Translations under genes and position numbers: made by a program | Shown here: in pieces, positions 11,422 through 23,599 of the stretch | Position numbering within the stretch: the stretch's first letter is position 1 | Layout: each line of letters starts with the position of its first letter | Assembly: GCA_014529385.2 (NCBI GenBank) | Contig: CM043949.1 | Location: 150,143,850-150,207,849 of the forward strand | Direction of reading: 5' to 3' | Origin: Adiantum capillus-veneris | Lineage: Eukaryota; Streptophyta; Polypodiopsida; Polypodiales; Pteridaceae | DNA: 64,000 nucleotides | Notes under the pieces: generated by a model | What the model was told of the DNA's origin: nothing | Database searches by the model: none | What the model saw: the letters and a program-made list of their open reading frames with translations, nothing else

Positions 11422-12343
11422 TGAAGATGTGGAAGAATTTTTGGAAAAGATGGAGGTTTCCTGCATTAGCAACCAGATTCATGACCCTGTGCAGATGTTA
11501 CGCCTTCTCCAATTTTTTTTGAAGATTGATTTACGAGTTTGGTTTAAAGAATTTGAAGAGGAGTTGCGTGTGGCTGATCCACCTGTAAGGTTGAGTTGGG
11601 ACAATCTACGACATGGGTTGGAAGTGGAGTTTGTGAAGATAGAAGACCCTGACAAAGTGTGGCAAGAAGTACAGGCTTTGGTGCAAAAGGAAGGTGAGCC
11701 AGTAGATGCGTACATACGTAAGTTTTCATTGGCATGGGAGCGAATGTGCAAGGCCTTAGCACCACAGGTACCCCCGCCTGACATGATGAAGAAGGACAGG
11801 TTCTTAGCTGGTCTTTGGGAGAATATACGTTGGAGAGTGGACCTAAAGAAGCCTAGGACATATGAAGATGCACTAGAGGTATCAAGCAACAAAGAGTGAA
11901 AGTTGAGGAAAATGAGCCAGTTAGGGGTGGAGTCTTTGCCCATGAGGTCTGAATTTCAGCCTATAGAGTCTTTACAAGGTCGCATGTCAGGGGTTCATCA
12001 CGAACCAGTGGTTCCTGTTACTACTCAGGTTATGCCAGCAGTGGTCACTACAGCAGTGCAAGATGATGGGCTAAGGCAAGACATGAGGCAAATGGTAGAT
12101 TTGATGAAGAATCTCAGTCTAAACATGCTAGGTCAAGTGGGAAATAATCGAGGTCGAGGGAGGTTTGCAAATCAGCCAAGAGGTGAAGAAAGACCTAGGA
12201 ATGGTGTTGGACAAAGCAATGGTAGGTTTTGGAGGCAGACGCCCACATGTTATAATTGTGGAGAGTTGGGTCACATCATCCCACAATGTGATAAGCCACC
12301 AAGGATGGGGGAGACATGTATCCATTGCCAAGACAGGTGCTAA
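11384..12343 (+). pseudogene. Ty3/gypsy gag, module B
   Basis: The ATG at 11384 starts MAFSYPEFHGRSDEDVEEF, the same gag opening as module A but clearly diverged. Conserved features are VWFKEFEEEL, DRFLAGLWENIRW and a CCHC knuckle CYNCGELGHIIPQC near 12247-12290. A TGA at 11897-11899 interrupts the frame, which resumes in the same phase at 11903. It is lost again by frameshift near a G run at about 12307, before a possible second knuckle. It overlaps the last 38 bases of module A in another frame. Gag would form the particle. Confidence 0.82.
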
Positions 12344-12426
12344 CTAGGTGAAATGATTATGGCGTCGAAATTAAGGGAGACGAAGGAACCAGTGGACTGA
12401 CCCAGGAGGAAAAGGGAAAGACAAAA

Positions 12427-14835
12427 GTGCTAAGTGTAGTCACCTTGGAGAAGGCATCAAAGCTAGAGGATACATTAGTGATGCCTATTGGGAAGAGGAC
12501 CACAGAGGATAAGGAAGGAAGAAGTTCCCCAGGTCCTAGTAAGAAGAAAGGAAAGAGCCATGAAGGCGAGGATGTCAAGGCCACGAGGAAAAAGAGAGCT
12601 CGTCGAAAGTTTCATGTTTCAGATTTTCCACTAGGGGATGCGCAATTAAGCTATGACTTGAAGGAGGATCTGACGAGCAGGAAGGCAAATGTTAGTTTTG
12701 GGCAGCTTATAGAGATGGTGCCTAAGCTAAAGAGACAGTGGAAGAGGATGGTTAACCCAATGGAGAAAGAGCCAGAGAGAGGTTCACTAAAGGTGTTGGC
12801 AATGGATGAGCTACCAGAAATTTGTCCAATAATAGATGTGTGTCATAAAAGGAAAAATTTGGGACAAGGTTATGTGGATGGTGGAGCCCAAATATGCGTC
12901 ATAACACACTCATGCATTGAGAAGATGGGTCTCACAGTGGCTGGGGTGTCAGGTTTTCGGATCAGATTGGAAAACCATCAAAAAGTAAAATGCTTGGGTG
13001 TTGTAAAGAGCTTAGAAGTGGAGGCATATGATGCAAAGGCAGTGGTTGATTTTCATGTGATGCCAGCAGGGTTGGGAGCATATCCTATTATACTGGGCAG
13101 ACCATGGTTACGTGCAGTGGGAGCTGTTCAAGATTGGTGACATGGTACGATTAGCCTCTATGGAAAGACAGGTACCAAGAAGCTTTATAATATGGACACA
13201 AGGAAACGATTAGAGGAGCTTTATGAAGATGAGGATGAGTCTAGTGATGAAGACTCTTCCACAGTGACAGATGAGGACAATGATGGCACTACCAGCAGTG
13301 ATGAGGATGCTGATGTTGCATTTCTTTTGATGGACAAAGAAATCCAGGAGTTTGGTTTAGTTGCATTTGCGAATGAGGTTGAAGATGAAAGTGAAGGGCC
13401 TGATGAAGTGATTGAAGGGCTGATGCAAACCAAGGTTGAGTTGTCAAAGAAGCAGGAATTGATGACACAAATGATCAGTGGAGACCTCTCATCTATGGAG
13501 AAGGATATATATTTGCATATGCTAGCTAGTTTTCCAGATTTGTTCATTACTTCATATGAAGAGATCAGAGGGTTCAAGGGTGAAGAGATGCATATAGAGC
13601 TGAAAGAAGGTGCTAAGACAGTGCAACAAAGGCTAAGAAGGATGGGTCAAGAGAAAATGGAAGCCTTGCGAGAAGAGGTGGACAAGTTGTTGAAGGCGGG
13701 GTTCATAGTACCTATGGAGACCACAGAATGGGTGAGTCCAGTTGTAGTCAGTCCAAGGAAGGATGGGAAGTGGAGGATTTGTGTAGATTTTAAGCCCTTA
13801 AACGCAGCCACTAATAAGAACCCATATCCTCTTCCATTCATTGATGAGATCTTGGATTCAGTGGCAGGTTATGAGAGGTACAGTGTGTGTGATGTTTTTT
13901 TAGGCTATTTTCAATTGAAGATTGCTCTTAAAGACCGCAGAAAGACCACTTTTATTACGCCATGGGGCTGCTATTGCTACACAGTATTTCCATTTGGGTT
14001 GTCAAAGGGACCTTCCTTCTATCAAGAGAGAGCAAATTGGGTGTTGGAACCATTCATTGGTAGTTGTGTTAAAGCTTTCATGGATGACTTCTGTGTCTAC
14101 AGCAATAGGGCTGAACACCATGAGAAGCTGCAGATGATATTGGCTCGATATGATGAATGTGGAGGACAACTAAATCCAAAGAAATGTCATCTAGCACAGC
14201 CAAGGGTGAAGTTATTGGGCCATATGGTGTCAGAAAATGGCATTGAGGCTGATCCAGATAAGGTTAAGTCTATTATTCTTCTTCCATCACCTACGAGTAC
14301 GAAGCAATTGGCAACTTTTATACACAAAGTGAAGTACATGGCACGGTTTATTCCATTGTCTTCGCAGCTTCTTTATCCATTACAGCAAGTGGAAAAGCAC
14401 GATCCATTGCAATGGGATGACAAGTGTGAAGAAGTTTTTCAAGAGGTGAAAGAGGTGTTAGGGGAGTTGTCAGCCATGCAGGCTCCTGATTGGGAGAAAG
14501 TGTTTTATGTAAATCCATCAGTAGGGGATGATGCCATTGGAGCCATGCTATTGCAAAAGGGGAAGGGCAGCCAATATATGCGGCCAGTGTATTGTGCAAG
14601 CCGTGTGAAGCTGGTAGCGGAGAGGAAGTTCTCGGAAGTAGAGCTAGTGATGGCTAGTGTAATATTTGCTTGTCGACGATTTCGTCATTACTTGCTACCA
14701 CGGCCTTTTGTTTTCTTGACGAGTTATACCTTTTTTCCACAAATAATTAATGGTACTAACATGTCAAATGTGTTGAGGAAATGGGTAATTGAGCTGCAAG
14801 AGTTTGAGTTCTCTTTTCTAGTGGAAGATATATAG
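12427..14835 (+). pseudogene. Ty3/gypsy protease, reverse transcriptase and RNase H, module B
   Basis: The protease active site is VDGGAQ near 12877, with IILGRPWL near 13089. A TGA at 13138-13140 interrupts the frame, which continues in phase through an acidic linker. The RT starts near 13630 (WVSPVVVSPRKDGKW, VDFKPLNAAT) and has catalytic FMDD at about 14080, the form also seen in Athila/Tat-type elements, rather than YVDD. In motif A, where most gypsy RTs have a DLxSGY-like sequence, this copy reads CDVFLGYFQ. RNase H follows (FYVNPSVGDDAIGAMLLQ, near 14500). The frame ends at a TAG in ATATAG; the next domain continues in another frame, consistent with slippage of an AT repeat at about 14829-14834. 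Confidence 0.88.
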
Positions 14836-15937
14836 TACAAGGGCTACCCTAGCTGATTTGTTGACCTACAAGGAGAATCCCCTTATTGTTAAGGAAGAGG
14901 TGGTGAGAAAGGTAGTTGAAGAAGTGCCACAGATCAGCAATGCACATGTGTTGTTGTTTGATGGTTCATACAGAAAGAGCCATGATGCAGCTTCAGGGGG
15001 TATAGCACTTTATGATCCAGAGGGGAAGCTAGTATGCAAGAGAGGGTTCAAATTGGATGCTCATAGTAACAATGAGGCTGAATATGCTACTCTGGAAGCC
15101 GGATTACACATTTGTTTGAAGCATGGGGTTCGAAGGTTGAGCATAAAAGGTGATGCCTTGTTAGTGGTGAAGCAAGTGCTGGGTGTGTGGAAGAGCAAGA
15201 ACACCTCATTGAAGGAAATGTGCTTCAGAATTAAAGGCCTGTTAAAAAAGTTCGAAGCATGGATCATCAGACACATTCAACGTGCTCTAAATGGAGAGGC
15301 ACATGAAGCAGCTCAAGGCATGATTGGGGAGCTATTTGTGTTGAGGACCACATTACCTCTTTATCATGGCCGTGAAATTTTGGCTCAAGAAGAGGAGTTT
15401 TTGCTAACAGGAATCATTCCAAAGGAGATTCAGAAGTCTAAGAAGTATGGCTTTGTGCGAAGAGCATACAGGTACAAATTGATTGGTGATGTATTATACA
15501 TGAAAGGGACTGATCTCGTGTTGAGACGTGTACCTTGGCGGGAGGATCTTTACAGAGTGTTGGAAGAGAATCATGAAGACGCATGTGGTGGCCATTTTTC
15601 TCTAAAGATCACCTTGCATAAGATTTTGCAAGAGGGGTATGTATGGCCGAGTTTGCACAAGGATGTTCACCATTGGTGTAGGTCTTGCAATAGGTGTCAA
15701 GCATTTGGGAAGAGAGTGTTGAAGCCAGAGCTACGAAAAACCATTATGGCGTTTGATGTGTTTGAAAAGTGGGGGATTGATACAATAGGCCCGTTACCTA
15801 TCACAAGCAGGGGCAAAAGCTATATCTTGACGGCAGTGGACACAACGTGGGTGTTTTATTGTGAGAGTTATGCAGAAAGGTCATCATTAGGAACACTTTT
15901 TGGGGCCACTTCACATGGTTGCGAGACGCATTATTGA
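14836..15937 (+). pseudogene. Second (archaeal-type) RNase H and truncated integrase
   Basis: An additional RNase H begins near 14945 with LLFDGSYR; NNEAEY and KGDALLVVKQV carry its other acidic residues. A second RNase H after RT/RNase H marks the Tat lineage of Ty3/gypsy. The integrase zinc-binding region follows (GGHFSLKITLHKI and CRSCNRCQ, near 15585-15705). The core begins (KWGIDTIGPLP, AVD) but degenerates after about 15845, and the second Asp and the Glu of the D,D-35-E triad are missing. The frame ends at 15937. Without a core the copy could not insert itself. Confidence 0.88.
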
Positions 15938-16446
15938 AAAGAAATGAGTGCCAGGTATGCGGATGATGCAAAAAGGTGACAACTATGCACTGCGAGGTCA
16001 GTTTTTGGCCTGTTCGGGGTCCGTTTGAGGTCATCTAAAAGGCCAAGGGTGCCCAACTAATAAAGCTAAGTGTGGGAACTGAAAAAACAGAGAGAAGACC
16101 AGAAAAAACGTGGAGAAGAGAGAAGGAACAACCGCAGGTGTGTTTTTGGGGTTTTTGGAGCCTGTTGTGGCCGTAAATTGCTCATCCGAGGTCGGATTTG
16201 AGCACTTTGACATTGTAGACTGGGGTTTTGGGCCATTCCAGACGCGATGGCGCTGTCCATTTTGCCAAATTCCTCACTCTTTTTCTTCTATTTTTGTTGT
16301 GAAAGTTTCTCCTATGAGCGAAGTTTCTGCTCTAGTTTGTGATTGTATCTGGCTTATTTTGTGTGAGCTATTTGCCCCACTGGTGTTGGCCCAAGCTCAA
16401 TTGTATCTAAACATCAGAAAGTATCCTCTTTTGAGCTGAGTTTTTT

Positions 16447-16482
<36 letters not shown>

Positions 16483-16599
16483 AGTGGGCAAGTGGATAGT
16501 CTCTCTCCTCTCACTCTAGAGGTGTGTTCCCTATCTCGGCCAGGTGTGTTGTCTAAGCCGAGTGGTGCCCCATTGTGTGTGTGTGTATCTTCCCAAGAG
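15938..16599. other. Unassigned, LTR-like stretch
   Basis: No gene is recognised. The composition resembles a retrotransposon leader or LTR, with a (GT)n tract and a block GAGTGGTGCCCC near 16560 that partly matches the conserved motif at 8620, 51750 and 53935. It may be the decayed 3' end of the preceding gypsy block. Confidence 0.35.
16448..16481 (+). repeat. (GT)n microsatellite
   Basis: About 16 uninterrupted GT units. Confidence 0.98.
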
Positions 16600-17272
16600 T
16601 GTGTGTCGGGTCGTTATAGAGGTGCTGTGTGTGTTTTCATCCCGCTCACAACGTGCATTTTTCTTTTGCCCAGGGGAGATGGAACGGTATGTGCCATACC
16701 AATTCAAGATTTTCCCCTCTATGGAGAAAGGTTTACTACCCTCATCTATATCGCTAATCACGAATAGCGGCAAGGTTTCCTTGACTAACAGGCTTTTCCC
16801 TTTGTCCAGCAGCTTGCCGCTGTCTAAGACATTCTGAGCACCTGAAGATTTGCCAACTTCAGAAAATGAGGCTGTAGCTTTGCTTAATTCGTGAGCTGGG
16901 CAAGGAAGTTCTTGTTGAGACAAAGACGGTGCTTGTGCGCACTCCTCCCCTAGTGGAGAGTATCCTTTGCCTGAAAAAAAAAGCAGAGCACCATCTTAAC
17001 ACAACTCAACACTCAAGAGTGCATTGTAGCGAAGAACATCGTAGACACGTCAAGCCTGTTCCACAAAGAATGATTGTGCACGCTAGCCATACCTGCACTG
17101 CTAGCGGGATCGATAGCAGGGCTTCCTTGAAGCAAGGCACGCCTACACCTCTTCCCAGCTGCGGTTTCCTTGAAGCCCGGATTTGGGGGCGACCCCGTAG
17201 AGCTCGACACCACCAGGTGCGATGAATGTTTGCCCGCAGGACATGGAGGAGACTCAATGAACCTGTGCAGCT
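16600..17272 (-). pseudogene. Probable two-exon host gene fragment, unidentified
   Basis: On the minus strand, an exon of 180 bp (17272-17093) follows a T-rich tract ending CCTGCAG and ends at CAG/GTATGG. A second exon starts at 16970 after a T9CAG acceptor and stays open to at least 16600. Joining them keeps the frame exactly (split codon G+GC). The peptide has ELHRFIESPPCPAGKHSSH in exon 1 and PLFVISDIDEGSKPFSIEGK in exon 2. I do not recognise the protein. No start codon, promoter or further exons were fixed, so it may be a captured or relic gene piece rather than a working gene. The splice reading is inference. Confidence 0.42.
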
Positions 17273-17696
17273 CTGCAGGAGGAAAAAAAAAAGAAGCATC
17301 CAATTAACCATAGCATTGACTAGTTGAGCAAAGCAAAGAGGGAGTAAAAAACATCCTACAAGGAGCACACTCGTAAAAGGAAAGGAAGAACGAGGCGTAG
17401 AAACGAAGCTCTTGAAAGGATGCGAACAAACTTGAGCCAAATGTGATTTCTTTTTGGATGAGAAAGCAAGCAAGTTGTTTAATCTTGGAAAATGTCACGT
17501 TTCAAATCCCCCGGTAGGTTACATACACAAGAAGATTTAGAAAATTTCTCATGTAGGAAAACGAACTCTCTCAATGTTTTTCATACAATGCATAATATCA
17601 TGAGCTTCTGCTCGAGAGGCAACACATATGGAGACCTGCGAACGAGGTGGCAAGACTACGGGTTAATCAAGTGACGATGATGATAAGGAGCGTCAT

Positions 17697-18419
17697 GTGG
17701 ACCCTGCCGATTCACTCCCCTCATGCGATGGGGAAATGCGAGCTTGTGTAGACATGCATAAGTCAAAAGCTAATGAAGGACTGATGCCCGAGGCTTGGCT
17801 TACTGGGCTTTGTGAGCTGTTGCAAGTAGAGACGCGTCAGAAAAGGTATAACCAGAACATAAAAAGGTTGGGGCTGTGGGATACGGGAGAACCGTTGCAT
17901 GTGCATGATGCTAGTGTTATTATTTGCGAAGGCAGAGGGTCGTCGAGTGGGGTCTATGCAGGGTTAAAGAAACTGGAGGCAACACCTTTGGGGTTGACCT
18001 CAATGGGTATGCGCCTTGGCAGGCAAGGGCAGATTATGGAGAGCGTGCAATTGTGCTTCGATGAAGATGTAATAAACCACCAGTTTTCGGGTTTGTCACT
18101 CAAGGCGAGGTGCCCGTTCTTGAAGTATTCACAAATGTTGGCCATTAAGAGCTGGGGTTTTCAGACCTGGTTTGACGGATCAGATGTGGTGCGGTTGGAG
18201 GGTTCAAACTCCCCTCGACTGAGGCGTCCCGCGAATCAGCGGACGGCCAAGCATGTTATCCAGATGGTTTGGGCAGGTGAGCGGCGGTCAGTAGGAACTG
18301 GTGCCCTAGTCGTAATCATTGTACTCACTCAATACACGGGAGAACTGTCCATTGAATGGCAAGCATGGAGCAAAGTTTGGACTGAATTTTTTTTGAGGAC
18401 CTTGAGCCCCCTGGCCTAG
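17697..18419 (+). CDS. Hypothetical ORF, 240 codons
   Basis: An uninterrupted frame begins MDPADSLPSCDGEMRACVD and ends FFLRTLSPLA. Local base composition is more GC-rich than its surroundings. It has no recognised domain, no clear signal peptide and no conserved motif. It could be a real exon or retrotransposon-derived, or a chance frame in GC-richer DNA. Similar wording around 18200 and 18470 (CTGAGGCGTCC / CTGAGACGTCC) hints at internal duplication. Confidence 0.2.
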   Translation: MDPADSLPSCDGEMRACVDMHKSKANEGLMPEAWLTGLCELLQVETRQKRYNQNIKRLGLWDTGEPLHVHDASVIICEGRGSSSGVYAGLKKLEATPLGLTSMGMRLGRQGQIMESVQLCFDEDVINHQFSGLSLKARCPFLKYSQMLAIKSWGFQTWFDGSDVVRLEGSNSPRLRRPANQRTAKHVIQMVWAGERRSVGTGALVVIIVLTQYTGELSIEWQAWSKVWTEFFLRTLSPLA

Positions 18420-20560
18420 CTTGACTGGCCAGATATGATGCAACCAAAGGGCTGGCTGTCCCTTTAGCTGAGACGTCCTACAATACAGCGGGTGATCTCC
18501 TCGATGGTCAAGATGGCACGGACAAGTGGAACCTGAACTAGAGAGCCAAGCAAAATGCAAGGAGGTAACATGGTATGGGCCGAGTTTGGTTTCAAACATG
18601 ACAGTAATTGAGGGTCTTGGGAGATCGAGCCTAGATTTGTTGTGATGCTCGTGTTGTGGTATTGGGACCTTATGCTCACGGGGAGCAATGTTGAACGGGG
18701 CAGCCATCGAAGTCATGGATGGCGATCAGGGCTACCTAGGTTTGTTGATAAGGAGCCCCCTAGCGGGGTACTCAATGGGATTGAGCAGGGCCTACTGAAG
18801 TTGAAGACATGTGAGATGACTGGTTTCTTTTTTAGAACCCTGAGCCAAGTTGTGGCAATGACCAATGCTGGCCCTCTGAGCGCGCGGCTTTGCGAGGTCT
18901 TCCAAGTAGGTGTTTGATGCTTTATGGATGGGGCTCCGTGGCGGGGTCGCTGGATCTTCTGGGCCACTTAGGTGGAGAGACAAAATGTGGGAAGAATGTC
19001 TTATGGGACCCACGACAAGTTAGCCAATGTTGTGATGCATTCGGTTATGATATGACCCGCATGCGTGGAGGTACTGATATAACAGCACAACGGAATCCGC
19101 TTGGCCGATGCAAGGCTAAGCCAGGAGGATTAGGATCGTTTTCGGGCCTTGATAGACGGGATGCACAAGGACAAGCATTGCACTTAATGGATCAGCGGAG
19201 GCTTGTTCGAATGCGGGCCACAGATGGCCTATTCCTTTATGCAAGATATTGTCATGGGTGATTCATGATCAGATTGCTAGTCGAGAGCTGTTGGAGATGT
19301 AGATCATACTCTATGCCGTTTTAGAGCCCCTAATCCCCAATGCAATCTTTTGCCTTCACACCACTCAAGTCTAGCATTATTTGCATGCTTGCAACTGTCT
19401 CATGCATTTGATCATCGTGTTATAGCTCAATGCCACCTTTTCCTTATATCAAGACCACTCCACATGCTCTCAAATTTTTGGTTTCACTTCTTCCACTTTT
19501 GTGGCCCCAAACACGTGAGTGACCTGATGCTTGAAGGTTTTGTTGTCGTTGGTTAAAGATGCCAATGATCTGTAGAATGTCAAATGCAACATATATACGA
19601 TGACAATGATGACGTTGAGCACTACAAGACAAAGAGAAATTGTTTTGATCTCACTGTAAACACTGAAACGGTTCATGTTTTTAAAAAACAAATGGGCCTT
19701 TGGAACAATGGCTCAACCATAACAATACCTTTACCTAGCCTACTAAGCCTCTAAATGAATTGAGGTTCAAGTAGAACCCAAAGTCTCTTCACAGCCTCCA
19801 AAGATTGTTGATCCTCAGGACTTAATGTTGCAACACAGCTAGATCCAAAAAAAATGGCCTAGAAGTGGGATAGGCCAAGAATTTGAAGCCTTTAAAATAG
19901 GTGCAAGAAATATTAAAGCTTGAGATGCAAAATATTGCCAAATTTCTGCCACTACATCATGTGAAAGAGCATCCACAACATGAACAAGCTACAAAAGAGC
20001 AGATCAATTAGTGAGAATGCTACAGATATACTAAAAAACAAAAGCAAATCAGCATGTGTTGATCAAAGGTAAAATGAGTTACATAAGCCATTTTACATAA
20101 TACATCAAAGGAGTCAAAAGGACATTGAAAATAGCAATGCATGTGTGAAAGAACCATCAACCATGAATACCTCTGTTAGCAGCAGTTCATAAAGCTAGCT
20201 AGCATTGGGAGAAAACATCAAAGCCAAACTTGCTTGGTAGCCAGATTAATAGACAGCTGGACCAATCTTCCTTTGTCTCTAGAATTATTCGTTTTTAAGG
20301 TCACCAAGGATTGAAAAGTTTGAAAGCCAGTTATAAGATTCTCGACCCTGGTTACATCAAGCCGCTCCTTCCTCGCATAGACAAAGTACTTCAATGATGC
20401 TCTGGTCCTTGGACTATTAGAAACTACAAGCAATCAGCTCAAAAACATCGACTCACCCCATTACAAGCACTATGGCTTTGTTATCTAAGGCTCCAAGCCG
20501 ACGAGAGGCCTTCGTTGTGGGAAGGCTCTGCTAGGGAAAGGCATAAGGAGAACCCAAGCA
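18420..20560. other. Unassigned intergenic DNA
   Basis: No gene could be supported. A minus-strand ORF near 19470-19691 contains one hydrophobic stretch (SLCLVVLNVIIVIVYMLHL) but nothing else recognisable. The rest is unclassified. Confidence 0.4.
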
Positions 20561-20590
20561 GGGATGCTACGTGAGCACGAGCCCTTGGTG

Positions 20591-21075
20591 TATTATCTCC
20601 AGCAGGGGGCTGCTCGCATAAAGAACTCAGAAGACACAGGTTTTGAGCCGGGCGCCGCGGATGCGCTCGGGCCGTTCAGTCAAGCACAGCAGGGTGCTGC
20701 GCTGGTCGCCAACTGACCCAACAGGGGGGACTCGGTTTGCTTCAGAGACCTGCCCTGCCAGGTTGTTTATCGAGCGCACAGCAGGTGGCTGTGCTGCCAG
20801 TGATTAGTCCACACAGGAGGCTGCATGCCTTACAGTTGCAGCACCTCAGAGGGGCAGGAAGGGGCTGTCCCCTGTTTTCAATAGTTCCCGTATTGGGGCT
20901 GTGGCGCAGGATCTACTTCGCGAATACAGCAAGGGGCATCAGGTCGAATTCTCACATAAAACTCCAGGAGCTCGGGCAGGTTGCGTATTGCTCATCGCGA
21001 GCTGACCCAGCAAGGAGGCCGCGTGTTATTGATCATTGCACAGCCAGCGAGGCTTTTTCTCACACAGAAGGTTGC
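20591..21075 (+). repeat. Degenerate interspersed CAGCAGGNGGCTG-like repeats
   Basis: A short motif close to ACAGCAGGNGGCTG recurs at about 20591, 20685, 20716, 20776, 20810, 20928, 21006 and 21060 with drifting spacing (roughly 30-120 bp). The stretch is GC-richer than its flanks. It resembles an old minisatellite. Confidence 0.45.
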
Positions 21076-21459
21076 ATGCCATTTGGAACTGTTGACAGGG
21101 CAGGTGACACAGAATATAGAAAGGGGCTGGGCCTCCGTGACTTGCTTCGTCACATGCCAAACCTAGCCGCCAATGGAGAAAATAGTCAGCTCAAACATTG
21201 GTGCTCCTAATGCAACAGAAGCAAATGGAGCAACACTAGCCCACGGTAGATAGGAGAATCTCAAGAAAGCAAGGAGTGAAATGATGTCACCGCAACCGTC
21301 TTGAGTACATCACTTCCAAGCAGAACAAAAACCAACCACCAGGAGCGGGAAAAGAACGCCAGCCCAAGAAATGTTTTCGAGTGCGACGCTCGCAAGCAAG
21401 AAGAAACCAGAACCGACAATCAAAACCAAGACCAGCATAGCGCCAGAAAATCAATTATC

Positions 21460-21602
21460 GCCATACATAAGCATACAAGAAACCGTCAACAAGGCAGAGA
21501 AACAAACCTCCAAAGAAGTCCATGCTGTCACCATCACTGGGCGAGGCATTTCTTGCACTCCCTTCACCACCACCAGCAATGCCACCATCAGATGCCATGT
21601 TA
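21460..21602 (-). CDS. Possible first coding exon, unidentified
   Basis: On the minus strand an ATG at about 21600 opens MASDGGIAGGGEGSARNAS and reaches DSMDFFG, followed by a GTTTGT that could be a splice donor. The start context is plausible, but no downstream exon or domain was found. Low support. Confidence 0.2.
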
Positions 21603-21603
21603 A

Positions 21604-22449
21604 TAGAAGAATCAGCTACTTTAAGGCACAACACACAAACCCTCAAAGTAATCCACGGTAGACGCTCAACAAATTTCAACTCCTCACGAGCGACAACAAC
21701 TTCTTCGACAGCATTTGGCAGAAGAAAACATCCGTTTGCATACGGTGACTTGACTCAATTGAAATTTGGGATTTCAACATATCAAGACATAGAAATTGGA
21801 TAGCAAAGAGAGAATCTTCCACCAAATAGTGATAGCTCAAAGCTTAAACATCAAAGCAAAGATTGCGACTTGCTGGCATATTTACAAAAGCGGGATAGAG
21901 AGAGAATCTTCCACTAGATAGATACCTCAAAAGCTCAAACAGTAAAAAAAACTTGAGACTTGCTGCTACATCTACAAAAGCACGACACAACATAATAACA
22001 ACCAGCTGAGACAAGGGCTTGATATTACACTGCATTTTTCTGGCCTTTTATACAAGCTACAATGAGCACGTGGATTGTTCTATTCCAAGCATTACATTCC
22101 AAAACGTGCTCTCAAGCATAGAAAACAAAGACGAATAGCGCTCACCACCTGAGGCTACACAAGGACACCATTGAATGCAGTCGCCCCTAAAAGCATACGG
22201 TTCAAGTATCTTGAAAAGCATCCAGACAGCGCCCACCTTCGGCATTAAACAAGCACCACTGCCGTATCGAACACCTGCACCACTGCACCACGTCCTCTAG
22301 CACAAGTAGCACGAAAAGAGCATACTTGCTATGCGCCATCTTCTCGGAAGGACGGCACTCACTGCACGCGCCACCTTCTTTGGTAGGAGCAGGGCAAAAA
22401 GGGACGCGACCCGCCAGGAGCAGCACGAAAAAAGGAGTTGCAGATTGGG
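21604..22449. other. Unassigned intergenic DNA
   Basis: Two similar stretches (around 21800-21860 and 21895-21950, each with AGAGAGAATCTTCCA followed by AAAGCTCAAAC/CTTAAACATC-like text) suggest a local duplication. No gene is visible. Confidence 0.35.
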
Positions 22450-23440
22450 TCAAATGAAACTTTAGGAAACCTATGACACGTGGCAGCCATCCAACAACAA
22501 CATCAAACGGCCTGAAGTTTGCAACAAGTTTGCACCTAAAACCCTATGGCCTTCTATAGGCCAAAAAAAACGTCGCCCCTCTTTCCCCTTTTCCTTTCCC
22601 TCTTTGTTTTTCCAAGGCAAAGAAAAAACCTTCTTTTTTTGGCAATGGCTCTTTGAGCCTTGTTTTTTTTAGTCTTTACTCACCTCCCTCTATTTTTTCT
22701 CCTTTTAGCCTTGAGGGTTACCTTTTCACTTTTGAACTTACAACAAACCATCTCAACTTCCAAGCCTCCCTTTCGCATGCTAATGATGAGCGAAACCACA
22801 CACGTTTTGGCCCTGCCATACTGAATTTTTTCTTGTGAAAGCCATATCCTAAGAACCTTACCACCTTTCAGTCGTCTCACATCTTCAAATGGAGATTCAT
22901 AACGCTGGAAAAAACCCGATCCGCCTTTGTCTTGGTCGTCCGTGAGCTTGGCACTTGGACGAATCCCAGCGCTCGCAACTTTGATCAACAAGCCCTCCAT
23001 ATCGCATGCCACATTCTAGAACTCTGGTGAGCTCAAAAAACCTTGTGTGGACGCGCCTACCGATGAGCGCATACCCGACCCTTGACAAATATTCCTCAAG
23101 CCATAACTTGCTCGTCTGAGCTCCGAATGGCAATCCGAAAAGACCGGCATGCTCCACAGCTCAATCTTGACATGCATATCCACTGATCATAGTTCTCGCC
23201 ACCCGTCTGTACCTGCCCTACTCGTCGGGGATCTGCAAAGCCATCCATCTTTGGACAATCATAACTTTCCACTGGGACCCCATTTGACGAGTCGTTTGGA
23301 AGGGCTCATAGAGCATCTTTAAGACCATATTCCAAAGCATCAAATCATCATCTTGGGAACCTTTACCTGTCACCCCCCACTGGACCATTTTGAGACCTTT
23401 TTGGCCTAAAAAACTGCATTAGACATACACTTCCACTATC
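22450..23440 (-). repeat. LTR-like region downstream of the gypsy pol
   Basis: This lies directly after the RNase H end of the minus-strand gypsy element. It contains text typical of long plant gypsy LTRs, including AAAAGACCGGCATGCTCC, which resembles AAAAGACCGACACGCTCC in the candidate 5' LTR at about 42810. Exact LTR ends were not found. Integrase is absent between RNase H and this region. Confidence 0.35.
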
Positions 23441-23599
23441 ATTTGCCTACCCAGGTCCTCCACATTGGCCTTGGCTCTTTGTCCTGTACCTACTACTAGT
23501 ACCCATAGATTGGCATAGAGCGCGTTCTTGCCCAAACTAACTTTGGCTGCACCAACATGTAGAACTTCAAGCGAACATCATCACTTGTGGTCAGCATCT

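Noticed and set aside
19470-19691. Minus-strand ORF with one hydrophobic segment as a membrane protein gene
   Set aside because: A single hydrophobic stretch with no start context, domain or neighbour support.
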